Origin: Sphagnum magellanicum
Taxonomy: Eukaryota; Streptophyta; Sphagnopsida; Sphagnales; Sphagnaceae
Assembly: GCA_021904315.1 (NCBI GenBank)
Contig: CM038913.1
Location: 7,687,958-7,751,957, forward strand
DNA: 64,000 bases
Reading direction: 5' to 3'
The notes beneath the pieces were generated by a model. The model was not told the origin of the DNA. It made no database searches and was given only the letters and a program-made list of their open reading frames with translations. The position numbers and the translations under genes were made by a program. Positions 1 to 13,843 of the stretch are shown here, one piece after another. The stretch's first letter is position 1. Each line of letters opens with the position of its first letter.

Positions 1-3000
1 TTTTAACCAACATACATCTAATGGATGCCTTCATTCCTCAAGTTGTTGACTACAACATCTAGCCTGCAATCCTTAACAACCATCCCTCCCCTAATTTGCT
101 TTGCAACATGGATTATTGACTAGTTGCAAAACTTTTGGTGAACAACTTTCTTAAAAGGCTTGTTGAATATTATGTCTTTGTCATGTGCCATTAATGTGGT
201 CCATCCTAACATTAAGACAATGTGGATGTAAGGTAATGTTTATGTGGCCAATTTTTGAATAACACCTTGTGGTGTACATTGTGCACATCTAGTTGTAGCA
301 ATAGGTATTACTTCTTTGCAACCAAGTCCAAATCCTTGTAGATGTGTTATGTCATACCTTTTTTAAAAAGGTAAACACTTGATTAATTGACCTCCAACAT
401 AGATGCACTATAGAATAAATGAAGAGGATGGAACAATAGTCACCTAGGTTTTGAATTTACAAAAGATTAAATTGTCCATCATGTTTCAATAATTCAAACC
501 AAAGGTCATTGAAAGTACCCAAACCATAAATTACACAAACATGACAAAGGTTGTCATGATACAAGTAATGAGGCCATATGCTTGTCCTTTACACTAGTGA
601 CTTGCACTTGCTTAATGTTTTCAATGTTGTAGGTGTTTATAAATCTCATTGGAATGTACCAAACAAAGGTATCATCCATGTTAAACATTAGTTTAAAGAG
701 ATATTGTGGGGAAATATCTTGTACATCATGCTTAAGTTCATATCTTCCACCAATTCCTTGAAGTTTTTGGGGAACTTATGTGTTGCATTTGTTTTCATGC
801 TTGAAGGACTAGCTCGTTTGTTTCGCAAAAGACATCATATGATTTGTTTGCCCATGATGTGGCACCCTTCATTTTTTTTTAGTAGCCCAAAGTTCTTGGC
901 GTCCATGATGTTGATCATCAAATGTTGTGCAGTGACACCATTGATGGCATTTCCAATGTCTCTTTGAAGGAGCAAAGTCTTGCATATTTCTTTCTCTTGA
1001 TCAATGTCCTCTTTGGATGAGGTTGTTGTTGACTTGTGGCTTCTAAGAAATACATATCCTTTTTTTAGCTTCTTTTGTGCACTTTATTTGAAGATCCAAC
1101 CTACAAGGTTTTTTGGTTTGGTCTATATTTGAATCAAGATATTGTCATGCTTTCATCCCAATTCTTGAAAGGTGACCATGTTTGTCATCCTTTTGGACAT
1201 TATTTACAACACCACAAAACATTGAAAGGAATACTAAAAACCTTGTATGAACAAAATAAATCCAATTACTATATGAAATCATGTTAAAATTATGAGTTGT
1301 CAACACCATTCTATCATGTTACCACATAAACACCACATTATCCACCCATTATAGATTTTTTTTAACACGAGGTTAGAGCAAGGAAAAGTCTTGTCTTGTG
1401 CTCCCACATGACCTCAATTTAAATAAGGGGGAATCTCCAAATAGGTTCAAATAACAAGCTTATTTAAATGGCCAAAATATGAATCATTGCAAAAATTACA
1501 AAAATTATTATGCCAAATTACAAGTTCCGAAAAAATTGGGAAAAAAGAGAAAAAAACCAAAATAAAGATACATGTAATGTTTGAACATGTCAAACAATTG
1601 CAAAGTTTCTAAAAGGTTTGTGAAGAATGGGGGAAAAATCATCTACAACCAAGGTGCATACATCTTTCAAATGAAGTTGTTGATCCATGGTTTAAAGTTG
1701 CATTCCCTTCACAAGGGTTTGTGCATAAAGGAAGTAAACAAAACAATCAAAATTCTTTGGTGTTCCTTCTAAAATATGAAATGTGGTCTACATTATACAC
1801 AAGCTTTCTTAATTGTTTTTCCTAACTATGGAAAGTGAGCTTTTAGTAGATGCATGTGAACAAAATATGTACTTCTTTTCCACCTTTCCATTTTCAAATC
1901 ATAACCAAATCCTTTCTTTCATCATGTGTGGCCTCTTCCACCTTATTGATGTGCTTCAAGAAACCATGAAGCCATGACTACCACATGTTCATGAATGATC
2001 GACAACCCCTTTACTTGGCCATTGCCTCCATTTTCTTTCTTCGAAAGTCAAAGGAATGGGTAGATTTTGCTATAGGTAAGGATCAGGATTAATCATTAAT
2101 GGGTTGCACCATTATTGAAATTTGAAAAGGTTCATCATCATAACATCCTTTCATGATTTAAATGCATGTCACTCACATGCCACAAATGTGAAATTAAATA
2201 TTGTGACAATAGAAATAACTAATCATAGTAAGAACATTATCTTTCCTAAATTAGGTGAAAACACACTACAATATATTTGTACAAAAATAATATTTGTAAT
2301 TTTTAATTCTGAAAATATATTTAAAAAAGTTGAAATGATTTTAAACATTTATGAAAATTTTAATATGTGTTTCACAATGATTCCACATATTTTGAATCAT
2401 GTTTGTGAACCATGTGAAAAGTTTGATCTTTTTCACAAATGTGGTTTTTTAGGGTGTTGACCATAAGTATGTGATAAATTGAATTTTTAACAAACAATCA
2501 TTTTGAAATGGAAGGTGGCAAACATTGTGAGTTGGGCCAATGCAAAAAATCAATTACAAACATTTAATTAGATTATTATTGGAATGAAATATTTAGTGCA
2601 ATTAACGTTTTGAAATGAATTTTGTTATACTATAAATACCATAAATATATCTATGGTTACTTGAATTTAGAATATTATATTATATATTTATTTCAAATAA
2701 TATTAAATAACATTGACTTTGTGAAAATCATAATCATAAACCCAAACATTAACTTAAACACAAAATCAAGTGCACCATGTCAATATGAGAAATCATCTGC
2801 ACATTGAGTAAATTGCCTTGCAATTATAGCTCCAAAAAAATTAATATTCACCTATGTTATAAATGTATAATGGAAATACATGGAATTAATAAATAAAAGG
2901 TGAAAAGGTTGCTTTTGAAATGAAAATTAAAAAAATTATATTGTATTTTATATTCAATTAAGCTGTACATATGGATTTGCGGTCAAATACCTTTATGTTT

Positions 3001-5354
3001 TTTACATTAAACATTTAATTATTTCATCCACAAGGGCTAATTGTTTCAAGCCAATGATCATGTCCCTATGCTTATTATCAAAAAATTCAAAATGAACTAC
3101 AAAGGATTTTTTTTTCCTTTTAACAATTAAAATCTAGTAAACATGTCAACCAAAATAATCAAATTAACCAAGTTAATATGTGAACACATTAGTCAACTCA
3201 ACCAAACCAACCACATGATCATTGTGAACAACTAGTATGCAACTAGATTTCAACTTGGAATTTGGGTAGGAAATTCTTAAACAAACGACACATGGTCGTC
3301 AATTAGTAGATCTCCCTATTTACATCAACAACCTTCATGCATTTGGGTGTTGGCAAGGTAAAATAGAGAAAAAAAAAGTAGTCTACCCAATTCCAATTTA
3401 AGAATGAAACAATTTTATGATGTAAACACAAGAAAGTATATTCAAAATACCTTGAAGTAGAAATATGAAAAAAATGTCATTACATTTAGTTTATGGGAAG
3501 TTGGATGCAAAATTTGAACAACTTTGGTATCATAAAAATAAATTAAAAGTATGTTTGAAATTAATTGGGTCAATATGGTGTTCAAACCTACTTCATATTA
3601 AAATTTTGATATATTATGATTATAACATGCATAATTTGACAATACATATGTATTTTTTAGGGCCCCAGTAACTTGAATTTTTTTTAATATCAATATTTCA
3701 TTTACATGTTGCCCATTTTGTAAGATGGAACATCTTGTGCAAATAGATGCATTTAAAAAAAATCTACTTAAATCTACTCTCAACAAGGGGGTTTTCAACA
3801 TTTTAACATAAAATGAAAATTTATCATCATGTCAATCATTGTAGAAAATAAAACTTCTATTTTCAATACATTTAAAAAAATTCATGGCTACTTGAAATTT
3901 TTTTTTACATAAAGCAATAAGTCGTTTACTTTTTGTTGTTTGCACCCATTTGTGTTTATTGTTAAGAAACTCAAGATGAATTAAAAAGGATTTTTTTTTT
4001 AATTTAAACATTTTTTGCATTTCTTAGTTTTTTGATGATGGAATTATCATATCATGTGCTACATAACTATTTTTTAGTTTAAAAGAAAAGTTGAAAGGTT
4101 ATTACAAGTTTGTTTGTTTATTTAGAAAACTTGGAGGTTGAAAGTTCATGATTTTTCATCTTTTATTTATTTGCATATATTAAAGAAAACATGTGTGAGA
4201 AAAATATTTTATTTTCTTTAGAAGTTGACTTGTAAAGTGTAATTTATAGTGATGAGGGACTTATGAAAGGTGAAATGTTTTTGATGAAAATCATGTTGTG
4301 GTTTTTTTGTGTTTAAACATTTGGATTTTTGAAGTGAAAGGTGGAGTTGAAATAAAATTAGTTTGTTCAAATGCACATGTTGTGCATATAAAGTAAAGTT
4401 GTTACAAAAATAAAATGTTGGTTTTGTTTTTAAAATGTAATCTTGAATAGAAATGCATGCACATGTGATGTTGTATAATTTGATTAAATTGTTAATGATT
4501 ATGTCATTGAATGTGTTGTTTTATGTTGTGTAGTAATCCAAACCAATACATGCAAAAAGACAAATTTCAAAATAACAAAGGTGAAGTAATAAACCAAATA
4601 TGGTGAATTTTAACATCAATACTCCAAGTATGGCATGCATTTTATTTTGAAAACCACCATTGTATGCAAGTGTAGCTACTTACAGTTTAGTTTGTATCAA
4701 TGTTATGCATGTTGCATTTTAATGATAAATAAAGTTTGTTAGTGGCATATATTGTAGTTGTAAACTAATTTTATTTAAATAGATAGGATGGACATTTTAT
4801 TTATTTTTCATTACAATGTTATGTATTTCATTTCATATGTGACATTGAATATCATAATATGGCATATTTCAATTAGACAAAGTGTAATGAATAAATTATG
4901 GTTCCAACTTCATTTCAACAAAAAAAAAATAAAACATTAATTTATAAAAACACGATGTTTTATACAACAATATTTGATTATTATGGTTCATCATCTTTGT
5001 GATGACGTTTTATTTAGGTAAATTATTATTTTTGTTATAAATAACTTGGGCACTATATTTAGATTTCTAGTCAAATTATATTTCAATCATTTTTTAAAAA
5101 TGCTCTTATAATGCATTTTCCAACTTTGAATGTCAATGCATATAATTTTAGATCCATTTCATATTTATAAATAATGATGGAATGTAATTTTGCACTATTT
5201 ATCATAATTTGAACAATGGTAATGTGTGTGCAAGGTATGCACATTTGCACTATAAGTTACAATTTACTTGTCTAGTACTATTAAAATCAATTATTATACA
5301 ACTACATTGGAGCCCATAGCTAAACATCTAGTTGCAAATGACATCAACAAATTT

Positions 5355-5450
5355 CATTTGTTAGTGGATGAATGAAAAATCATGCAACATTAGGTTTGTT
5401 GATGGATGAATAAAAAATCACACAAAAATTAGGTTCATCAATGGATGAAC
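5355..5450. repeat. Short tandem repeat, about 39 bp period
   Basis: Two full and one partial diverged copies of a unit built on TTGTTGATGGATGAATAAAA followed by an A-rich stretch and TTAGG. Related GATGGATGAA words recur near 5825. No coding or regulatory role is evident. Confidence 0.55.
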
Positions 5451-8400
5451 ATGCCAATTAGTAACAGTAACCTAGCTAATTGCAATTTGCAAATTCTACA
5501 ATATTAAGGCAACTACAATGAACCTAATGGTTCCATCATAGTTGCCAAAACACTATTACATTTTAGAAATGTAGTTTTTATTCAATATTAGAAAATAACA
5601 CAATAGTTGTTTATGAAAAGTTGATTAACAATGGGCTTACAACAAGATTTTGTAATTCTAGTTTCAAAGGTGTGTGCATTGGGTACATTGGAATTACACA
5701 CAATAACTACCTTGTGTTGACATGAGTTATTACATAGTTGCCAATTAGTTGTAACCAATAATTTGTTTCCATTGCACCTATAATTGCAAGGGAGTTACAA
5801 CGGAAATCAACAAAGTTCATTATGAATGGATGGATGAAAATCAATGTCAATATGACATTACAACAATAGTTGTAACCTAGTTGCATTGGAATTGCACATG
5901 AATATCGTTATAGATATAATGAATTGTGATTGAAAGCATAATAAAGTAGCCTAAAAAATAGTAATTAAATTGATATAATTATGTTTTTTCAATGCACTTG
6001 CAAATACTTAAATTGAACCTTTAATTTTCGACAATTAATTTGAAAAGTAAATTTCAAGTACTTGAAAGTATATGTTTTTTTTTGCAAATAATTGTTTATT
6101 TCTCCCAACCTTCAATAATTGATATGGTGAACATTATAATAGTTCCATTGTCTAAGTAAAACCTTTTATTTTGTTGAGAGTGGTGCTTTGACGTAAAGCC
6201 AAAAAAATGTGATGATAATTAAAGGGACTCATGGTTGAGAGTGTGTTTTTTTTGTTTATTTGTGAAACATTATTTTCTCCCAAGAAACATACATAAAATT
6301 TTATTTATTTATTTAATTGATTAGCATTTAAGTTTTTAACGGGGTAGATGCAAGCTATGGTGGCTCACTTTTGTGACAAAACATTATTCTTTCCTTAAGT
6401 ACCTTTTATTCAAATGCATATGGTGATTAATACATCATTATATCTACTAATTAAGGTTTTAGGCTAAGTTAACAATTTCATTGCGAAGAGAACTATGTGG
6501 TTATTTATTAATAAAAAAATCATTTGTTAATAGTAATGAACTTTTGAAGTTGAAAAATATGGATTGGTTGTCTAACTAGAACATCACAAAATGAATTTTT
6601 TTTATTGATTCACGTTCCAAATTTATTATTGGGATTCAATATATAATGTAATACAAGATGATAAATTCATATGAAGAATCTTGTTTTTGAAAACTTTAAC
6701 CATTTAATAATTAAGGACTTTTGAATGGCTAAAATTTAACCATATTTTCGTAAGTCCATATGAGTTGTAATTTTTGTTTGCTTTTCAATTTCTTTGTTCC
6801 AAAAGCATATTTTTTGAAATCTTTACATGAGGCATTATTCATATAGACTTTGTGGGTTTTCTTTTTAGGACTTCCAAATTAAAAAATGATATTAGGTACA
6901 TTAAATAAAAGTTTTCACATAGATTTAGGAAGGTTCATAGGTATTAAACACATATTATTCAAAGATTATAATAATAACATTTTAAAAAGTAACAACCATG
7001 TTCATTTGAATCATTTAAAAAAATCTTGTATGAACTTATAGGGAGTGTAGTTTTTGCCAATATTGAACCATCATAGCTTGCATCTACCCAATGGCATATA
7101 TTTTTGTCAATGGAGTTTGTTTTCAGAGCTAAATTCATCCCCAACTTTAAAAAACTAACATAATTTATTTTTGGGGTATTTTTCCAAATCCAAATGAGAT
7201 GGTACAATTTTTTTTGAAAAGCTAAAGGGAGGCTAGAGGGGCCAATGAGGAAATCTAAAGGTTTCATTTCATTTTAAATGTTAAAAGGAAGGTTAAAAGT
7301 TTTGAAAACTATTTTTTTTTACTTTACAAGTAGAACACAAGGTAACAAGTAGATACAAAATATTTTGCTTGCACATTTACATCCATTGCAACTCATGTAA
7401 CTCATGCAATCCATCTAATATCACTCATGCCATAGAAATACGTTGAATTACAAGTGGTCAATTCAAAAACCCAGTTGCAAGGCTAATTGCAAATCATTCC
7501 ATTTTCTCATAATGATATTTTGGGAAATATATATGTTATAATATTGAACCCACAAACACCCAAAAGGGAGTTACCATAATGTTCTTTTACTTAGTATTAC
7601 TTTAACACATGGCCTTTATGTATTGGTATATAAAACAAAAATTTGATAATCATATATAATGTTTGCAAGTTTTAATAGGAAGATTGACATGATTGATTTC
7701 TCAAACCTCATGTTTTCCAAACTTCAAGCCCTTCAACAAGCCAAATATTCAATTCAAGTTGTCAATGATTGACATATCATTAACTATTATCAAGTACACC
7801 ATTTTGAAATGTTCTAAATTTGATTTACATAAGTTTTGCTACGTTCATTTTAATTTGCTACAAAGTAATTGATAGTCCACATTTATGCATGGGCAAAATC
7901 CATGCAACTATTGTTTTTTCCTTAGCTTTAATTAGTACATTTAATGGGCCCATCTTTCTAGACCTTGTCTTGCCATTGAAATTATTCAAATGTGAGGTCA
8001 TGGGTATGTTTCATAATGTAAATTAACACTCGTCAAATAGTTGTTCCCTCTTTTCATTGTGCATTCATTGTTTCTTCTAGATAGTTGTTTATGTGATTTT
8101 GTCACAACATATCAAAACTAGGGGTTCAATTAGCCCTCCATAAAATGCATGGTGCTTGTGAAACAAGGTTGGGTGAAACATTTTCCTTTCCCATTGTTGT
8201 GTGGTTGAGCATGTCACCATTTCATTACTTATGAAGGATGTTCACAATAATGTCAATGTGAATCCTCATGACCCAACCTCTAATGAATAGGGGTGGTGCA
8301 CTTAGGTTTTATAAAAGTATGCCCTTCTCCTTTTCATCTAAGAAAATATAAAATGTGTTAAGTCAAGGTAGGTTAGAAATGCATGTCTTTCTAGGCATTC

Positions 8401-9358
8401 GATAGAAGAAATCACATTATACAAATTTGAAAGTCATCCACACCAAATTATAGTCTCATATTCCTATGCATGCAATGGGTGTGAATCTCTAAGTGTAGTG
8501 CCATCCAAACTTGAAACTCATCCTCCACATTGGTTTGTAAGTTATATAGAATTTGAGACACTAGGAAAAGGCAATTGAGTTGTGGTGGAATGGTGGTGTT
8601 CAAAATTGAAACAATGATTTTGATTTTTGTTAGGAAATGCAAGGTCATGTCCAACGTTGGTCTAGTTATTGATTTTTTTTCATGACCATCGGGTAGGTTT
8701 TTTTTTAAATGTTGGTTTGGTTATCAACATAAAAAAAAATTGGGTGTTGGTTAGATTATTAATATTTTTGGGCAATGATTATTAGTTATGCATAAGGGTA
8801 GATTATCAAATAACTAGTTGATAATTACTAATTATCCTATATGTTTTTAGTTGGTTATAATTTTTTTACAAAGTTAAAAAACAATTATGTTTTTTTTGGT
8901 TTTATATCATAAAATTATTTAATGTTTGAGGATTGGTAACCTATTTGGATGATAACCAAGTTATTTGGGCAAGTTTTAGATAAGTTATTAGATTTTGAAA
9001 TTTTAATACCAATCAATTAAGTTATGAATTGGTTATTGAAAATTGAAAATTGAATCAAAACTCAACAACCAACCAACATTAATCATGCCCATTTGGGAAA
9101 AATTGGTTGGGTTGTTCACTTCATCAATATGTTCATTGTGGATATCCAAAAAAGAACAATTTGTTCTTCTTCAAGTTAGGGTGCCTTATTGCAATGTCCA
9201 AAAATGGGATTTATGATTTAGATCAAGTTTGTGAATTGTAATGGCACAATAAGGTTTCACATTTTATCTAAGCATATGACTCCACATTAATGTGACAACC
9301 CACCTCCTCCCACCAAATGGCAATGCCACATTCTAAACATCTAGGTTATTTTTGCTTT

Positions 9359-9445
9359 CTTAAGTCACACCCATAACCAAACTCAACAATTCTAATTTGT
9401 TACCTTAAGTTATACCCATAACCAAACACAAAAAATCTAACCTTA
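9359..9445. repeat. Direct tandem duplication, 45 bp
   Basis: Two diverged copies of a unit that starts CTTAAGT, continues with ACCCATAACCAAAC and ends near TCTAA. They lie 45 bp apart and no gene is nearby. Confidence 0.6.
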
Positions 9446-11802
9446 TTGGGGGCTTCAAATAAATCCAACCACAACATGGCAAAACCAAACGTTCATAAAG
9501 ATTTGTCGTTTTGGACAATGACACATCCAAACATGTTTATTAAATCCAATTGATTGATTCGCCTATTGGGTGTTTGCTCACCAACTTGTGTTTGATGATG
9601 GGCATGTTTACCCTACTCTAGGAACATGTAATTTAAAATTATGATTTTTTATCCAACTTTTCCAAAGGATAAGGTAGAGAGTGTTGGTAGCCTTGTAGGG
9701 GGTATAATCTATTTATATTTTGAAGTGTGTTGTCATTGCAAGCGAGGGTTCTTCTAAACTTATTGCACTTTCAAGTTTCCCTTCCCTTTCCTTCTCCAAT
9801 ATGTTTCTTATGACTAATGGGGGCTCTAGAACATAATTTGTTCCTTTGCACCTTTGTGACCCCCTTTGGGTTTTTGTGCTTTAGATTCAGATTTGGGTCC
9901 TTTGTTTTTATACTTCCTTTCCCCCTTTGTTGGGTGCTTTGTTTGATGAAATTTACTAGGGTTCATCATAAATCACAATTTATGAAGCAAGAATGAACTT
10001 ATCCACAAACCATGTCCTTAATGTCACATGTTTGAAATTATTTTGAAAGTTTTGTAAATTGGGCCTAGTATTCCCAATCTTGTCGATGTCGGAAGAAGTT
10101 GCAAAAGTGAGGATGGAAAAAATACATGACACACATTTGCAACTCATTGTCGTCATAAAGCATTACATGGTTGATAGGTATCAACAAGGATCCTTATAAA
10201 GGCACAAATAATGCTCTAATGTGCCCATATAAGACAATTATTAAAATTTATTGTTACACACAATAGGTGTATGCTTGGATATCAATATTTTAAAAACCCG
10301 TCAATTAACAAATTTAATCAATTAATAAAACTTTGGGTACTTGATATCATATCATTTAAGGAAAACTTAGTTTACTTCTAAAATATTAATTTTAAAGACA
10401 ACATAATTAGGCATCCCCCATTGTTACATTTCTATGGTATGCTCAATTTGAAGACCTTTAAAAGAAGATGCATAAGGTATAGTCCGTGGATGATGGCATT
10501 TCCCCAAACAAGGGCCAAACATAAGGATGTTGCTACTAAGTGCCTAAGGTGCAAAAATTGGGGCATGGGGAGCGTCTAGGGTTTACCCTAATCCCTAAAA
10601 TCAATGTAAATTAAATGTTTTCTATGAAGAACTTTGCATTGAAACCTTCCCCACAAATGTGCCCATCATTCAAATCCTTAAAATAATATAAATTTTAACA
10701 AACTTGTCACTCCAAACACACAAGTAGGTAGTTCATTGATCCCTTGGTTAGTTGATCCTCTCCTTGTTTTCACCACTTGTAAAAGATGAAAAGAGCATTT
10801 GCGCATATCTTTCTCACCCTCCCACATCAAAACTTTATGAATCCACCTACACTTAAACTCAAATTTGATAATCATTATCTATCATCATCCTCAATAAACA
10901 TAAACTTGAATTTCAAATTCCTCTTAACACCAATTCACATGGCTATTGCCCCCACCCAAATGTGTTCTACTCTTTTCCTTCATTACCCAATCCCCTTCAC
11001 AATTGCCCTAGAAGAGTTTAAATTCATTGAAATGATTGACATTGACCCTAACTAGGAGGAATAGCCTTTCAATGAAAAGGCTCTTATTTACTATAACAAA
11101 GGCTTTTTTGTCTCTCTAACAAATGTGTGCGAACTAACTTCCACTTGTAGTCCATATTTTAAAAAACAACAAATTGGTTTTGGCCCTTCACAACTTGATT
11201 TTTTTTTCATTTGGCATGGTTAGGAAATACTTTTTTCCATTTCAAGTGAGATATTTAGTATCCTTGTTCGAAAGCTAAAAGAAATATTCACATTTTGGTA
11301 TAAATATTTAATTTTCGTTGTCTACAAAAGCTTGAATGGGCATCATATTTAGCCTTCATATGTAACTCCCTGATTGCTAGCCATGAGAAAGAAGGTAGCC
11401 CAATGAATGTTGGGAAAAAAGGCATATTAATGTACAAAGTGTAAGTGAATTATCCTACCTCCCAAAAGGCTAGTATGGTACATACTACATACTATACAAT
11501 CCACATGGTACACACATTGTAGTCCAAAGAAATTTGAAAAACTTGAAAAGAATTTGATTACTCATTAGTTATTAGGCACCATGATTTATTTCAAACCCAT
11601 AATGTAAGCTTTCTTAATGGCAAAGATGTTAGTTACATCTTATGATTGCAATTCAATTGGTCATCTATTAGGAAAAAAACAAAACAAGGAAAGGTCCTTC
11701 AATGGAGGATTAGTGTATCAATATCATGCTTATAGTATGATATAAATGTGATTGAATGGGTCTTCATCCTTATAGCACACTTGACAAGCTTGTATTTCCT
11801 TT

Positions 11803-11932
11803 AAAAAGGTGTCATTTTTATAATCATCTTAACACCAACAATGTGATTCTTGATTTATGATACGAATGAAAAGGGTGTCATTTTGTAATCATCTTTGCAC
11901 CAACAATGTGATTTCTGACTCATAATATGAAG
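11803..11932. repeat. Direct tandem duplication, 66 bp
   Basis: Two copies 66 bp apart share GTGTCATTTT, TAATCATCTT and ACACCAACAATGTGATT (second copy GCACCAACAATGTGATT). Copies are about 85% identical by eye. No gene overlaps. Confidence 0.7.
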
Positions 11933-12224
11933 TCATTCCTAATGTGAAATCATTCCTACAAGTAAACATACCATAATACAATTTTTTGATAATTTTGGGA
12001 AGTCCTCATGCACCTTTGGGTTTTTATTAATTAAAGTGATTAATTATTGCACAAGTTAGACACTTTCAATTGGAATTGTTCAAAAAATGAGGCATTTTAA
12101 TTTCTTGCTAAAACCAAATTATTAGGCACTTGCCAAAGCAATTAATTATGGTTGAAACCGTCCTTGAGGTGAAAGGTATACAAAAAAATGCACTAGCCCC
12201 TCACCCCCCTTTCATACTTTAAAC

Positions 12225-12547
12225 ATTTTAGTTTATATTTGATTTGTAACCATATTTGGCTAAATCTTCCTAAGGATGATTGCCCATTTTTCCCTACATC
12301 ATCTTTCAATGGATGATCACCCCAAAGTTTGGCTACAAAACAAAAATCCCTAAAAAAAAGGTTAAAACCCTTTGCTATGAAGTGAGGGAAAAACATAGTA
12401 AAAATCGATATTTTGCTATAAAGTGTGTTGCCAAAAAAAATAGAAAAAATGATGAAAAGATTTTAGTTTATATTTGAGTTTTAGCCATATTTGGCTAAAT
12501 CTTCCTAAGGATGATCACCCCAATTTGGCTACAAAACAAAAATCCCT
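12225..12547 (-). repeat. Dispersed TAGCCAAA/TTTGGCTA repeat, two copies
   Basis: Two direct copies begin at about 12225 and 12464. On the plus strand they share TTTATATTTGA, TATTTGGCTAAATCTTCC and TAAGGATGAT, then ACCCCAA and TTTGGCTACAAAACAAAAAT. The same words recur near 21.78, 27.0, 48.05, 53.23 and 57.5 kb, on both strands, so this is an interspersed family. Here it forms the left border of the first gene island, directly upstream of the DUF3511 leader. I do not recognise the family and see no coding capacity. Confidence 0.7.
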
Positions 12548-12554
12548 AACTGTG

Positions 12555-13585
12555 GTGCACTGCCATTGGTCACAGTTTCGGGATTTGGTTAGGTTTGCTG
12601 CAGAGTAATGCCATGAATGCTGTGGCGTGCCAGTCGCCTCTTCTCCCGCCCGCCCGCTCGCTCGCTCGCTCGCTCTCGTCCCTCCTGTCTGCCTGCTTCA
12701 CCGCGTCGTTCGTCCACCAACAACACGCTGCGCTCTTCCCTGCACACACAATTCATTCATGACGCTTCCTGCAATGACGCTGCTGCTATCTCTACAGCGA
12801 TGCTCACTTGCCCAATTTCCAAACAAAGCAAAAACTGTACTCTACAAAAAGCTGGCCTACACTGTCCTCTCCACCAAGTAAATCCAGTGCCATCACTCCC
12901 CTGCACGAATCACCTCCGAGCCCCCCGGGCCCTCCACTTTCTTCCTGCACTTCTTTCGTCGCTCAAGTTTTTAGTTCTGTTTTTATTTGGTCGCAGTTAT
13001 TTATTTATTTATTTGGTTCCTTCTGTATTTTATCCCATTGCGCCATCCCCAGAGGATGTGGGCGAGGGTAGGGCCTGGATTTTGAAGTTTTTTTTGGCTT
13101 TGTTTTTCCGCCTGTGTTTTTTGGTTGTTTTTCCCCTCGTTTTCTGTTGAAGATAGGCGGTCCAAGGACTGAAGGGGAAGAAGAAAAAACAGGCGGAAAA
13201 GAAGATCGGGTGTTTGTTTGTTGTTGATTGCACAGATAAATAGACAATTTTCCACACCTGTTTGTGGAAGTTGGGAGATAACCGCGGCTTCGAGCTCTCA
13301 AAGAGGGAGCCGCTGCTGCTACTTCTCGGATTCAGCATTGGAAGTTTGAGGGTGGAACGTCAGAGTTTCTTAGACTCTCTTGTTTTCTATCTCTCTTGAA
13401 GACGGAAAATAGTGCTCTGAAAACCTTCTTGTGAGCTGCAGGAAACTTGTAGCGCTGCACCTTCACAAGGAGAGAAAGAAACCGGATACTCCGAGAGAGA
13501 TGTTCTGTTGAGCATCTCCAACAGCAGCAGCAGCAGTCGGAACCACTCGAGAAAGCATCGTCACACGGAGATTTGGTTTTTCAGA
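12555..13585 (+). promoter_or_regulatory. Promoter and 5' leader region of the DUF3511 gene
   Basis: Composition shifts sharply at about 12.56 kb from AT-rich to GC- and CpG-richer DNA. The stretch holds a CGCT/CTCG microsatellite at about 12655-12685, pyrimidine-rich tracts, a TTTA microsatellite near 13000 and purine-rich AGAGAGA words just before the start codon. These are typical of plant promoters and leaders. Several open frames cross it on both strands, but they are low in complexity and match no family, so I treat the stretch as non-coding. I cannot fix the transcription start or a TATA box. Confidence 0.5.
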
Positions 13586-13843
13586 ATGGCGGTACAACAA
13601 CGACGACATAGTCAGCAGCATCCAGGCACAAGTCCGGAGTCGTCCTACACATGGAAGGGACAGGTACAAGGGAAAAACTCGCATTCCTCCTGGAGCGTGT
13701 ACGCCGACCCGGAGCTGAAGCGAAAGAAGCGTGTTGCGACCTATAAGGTATTCACAGTGGAAGGCAAGGTGAAACACACCCTGAGAAGCAGTTGCAGGTG
13801 GCTCAAAGCCAAGTACATGGAAGTGCGTTATGGCTGGTGGTAA
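13586..13843 (+). CDS. DUF3511 domain protein, 85 aa
   Basis: A small basic protein of the plant-specific DUF3511 family, whose molecular role is not established. The conserved block fills residues 36-85. It opens with WSVYADPELKRKKRVA, continues YKVFTVEGKVKHTLRSS and RWLKAKY, and ends with the diagnostic C-terminal YGWW directly before the TAA stop. The open frame runs back to about 13508, but the only ATG before the domain is at 13586 (AGAATGGC), so I chose it. The Ser/Gln-rich N-terminus (residues 1-35) is low in complexity, as in relatives, and 85 aa lies within the short end of the family. The gene is a single exon, as in many relatives. It is convergent with RER1 more than 5 kb away and stands alone. 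Family membership is firm; the function is unknown. Confidence 0.85.
   Translation: MAVQQRRHSQQHPGTSPESSYTWKGQVQGKNSHSSWSVYADPELKRKKRVATYKVFTVEGKVKHTLRSSCRWLKAKYMEVRYGWW

Larger units (their letters stand above)
1..12190. other. AT-rich gene-free region
   Basis: I see no gene here. Open frames are short, lack any recognisable family and often begin at non-ATG codons. CpG is very scarce while TG and CA are common, as expected of long-methylated transposon remains. Long T or A runs and repeated words such as TTGCAA, CATTTT and TGAAAA dominate. Three small tandem duplications are listed separately. No transposase, reverse transcriptase or LTR boundary could be recognised, so any mobile elements that formed this stretch have decayed beyond reading by eye. 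Confidence 0.7.

Noticed and set aside
12617..13150. 177-codon open frame and several overlapping minus-strand frames
   Set aside because: Low-complexity Ser/Pro/Arg-rich or Phe/Leu-rich translations of microsatellites and pyrimidine tracts, with no family match; better read as the DUF3511 promoter and leader.
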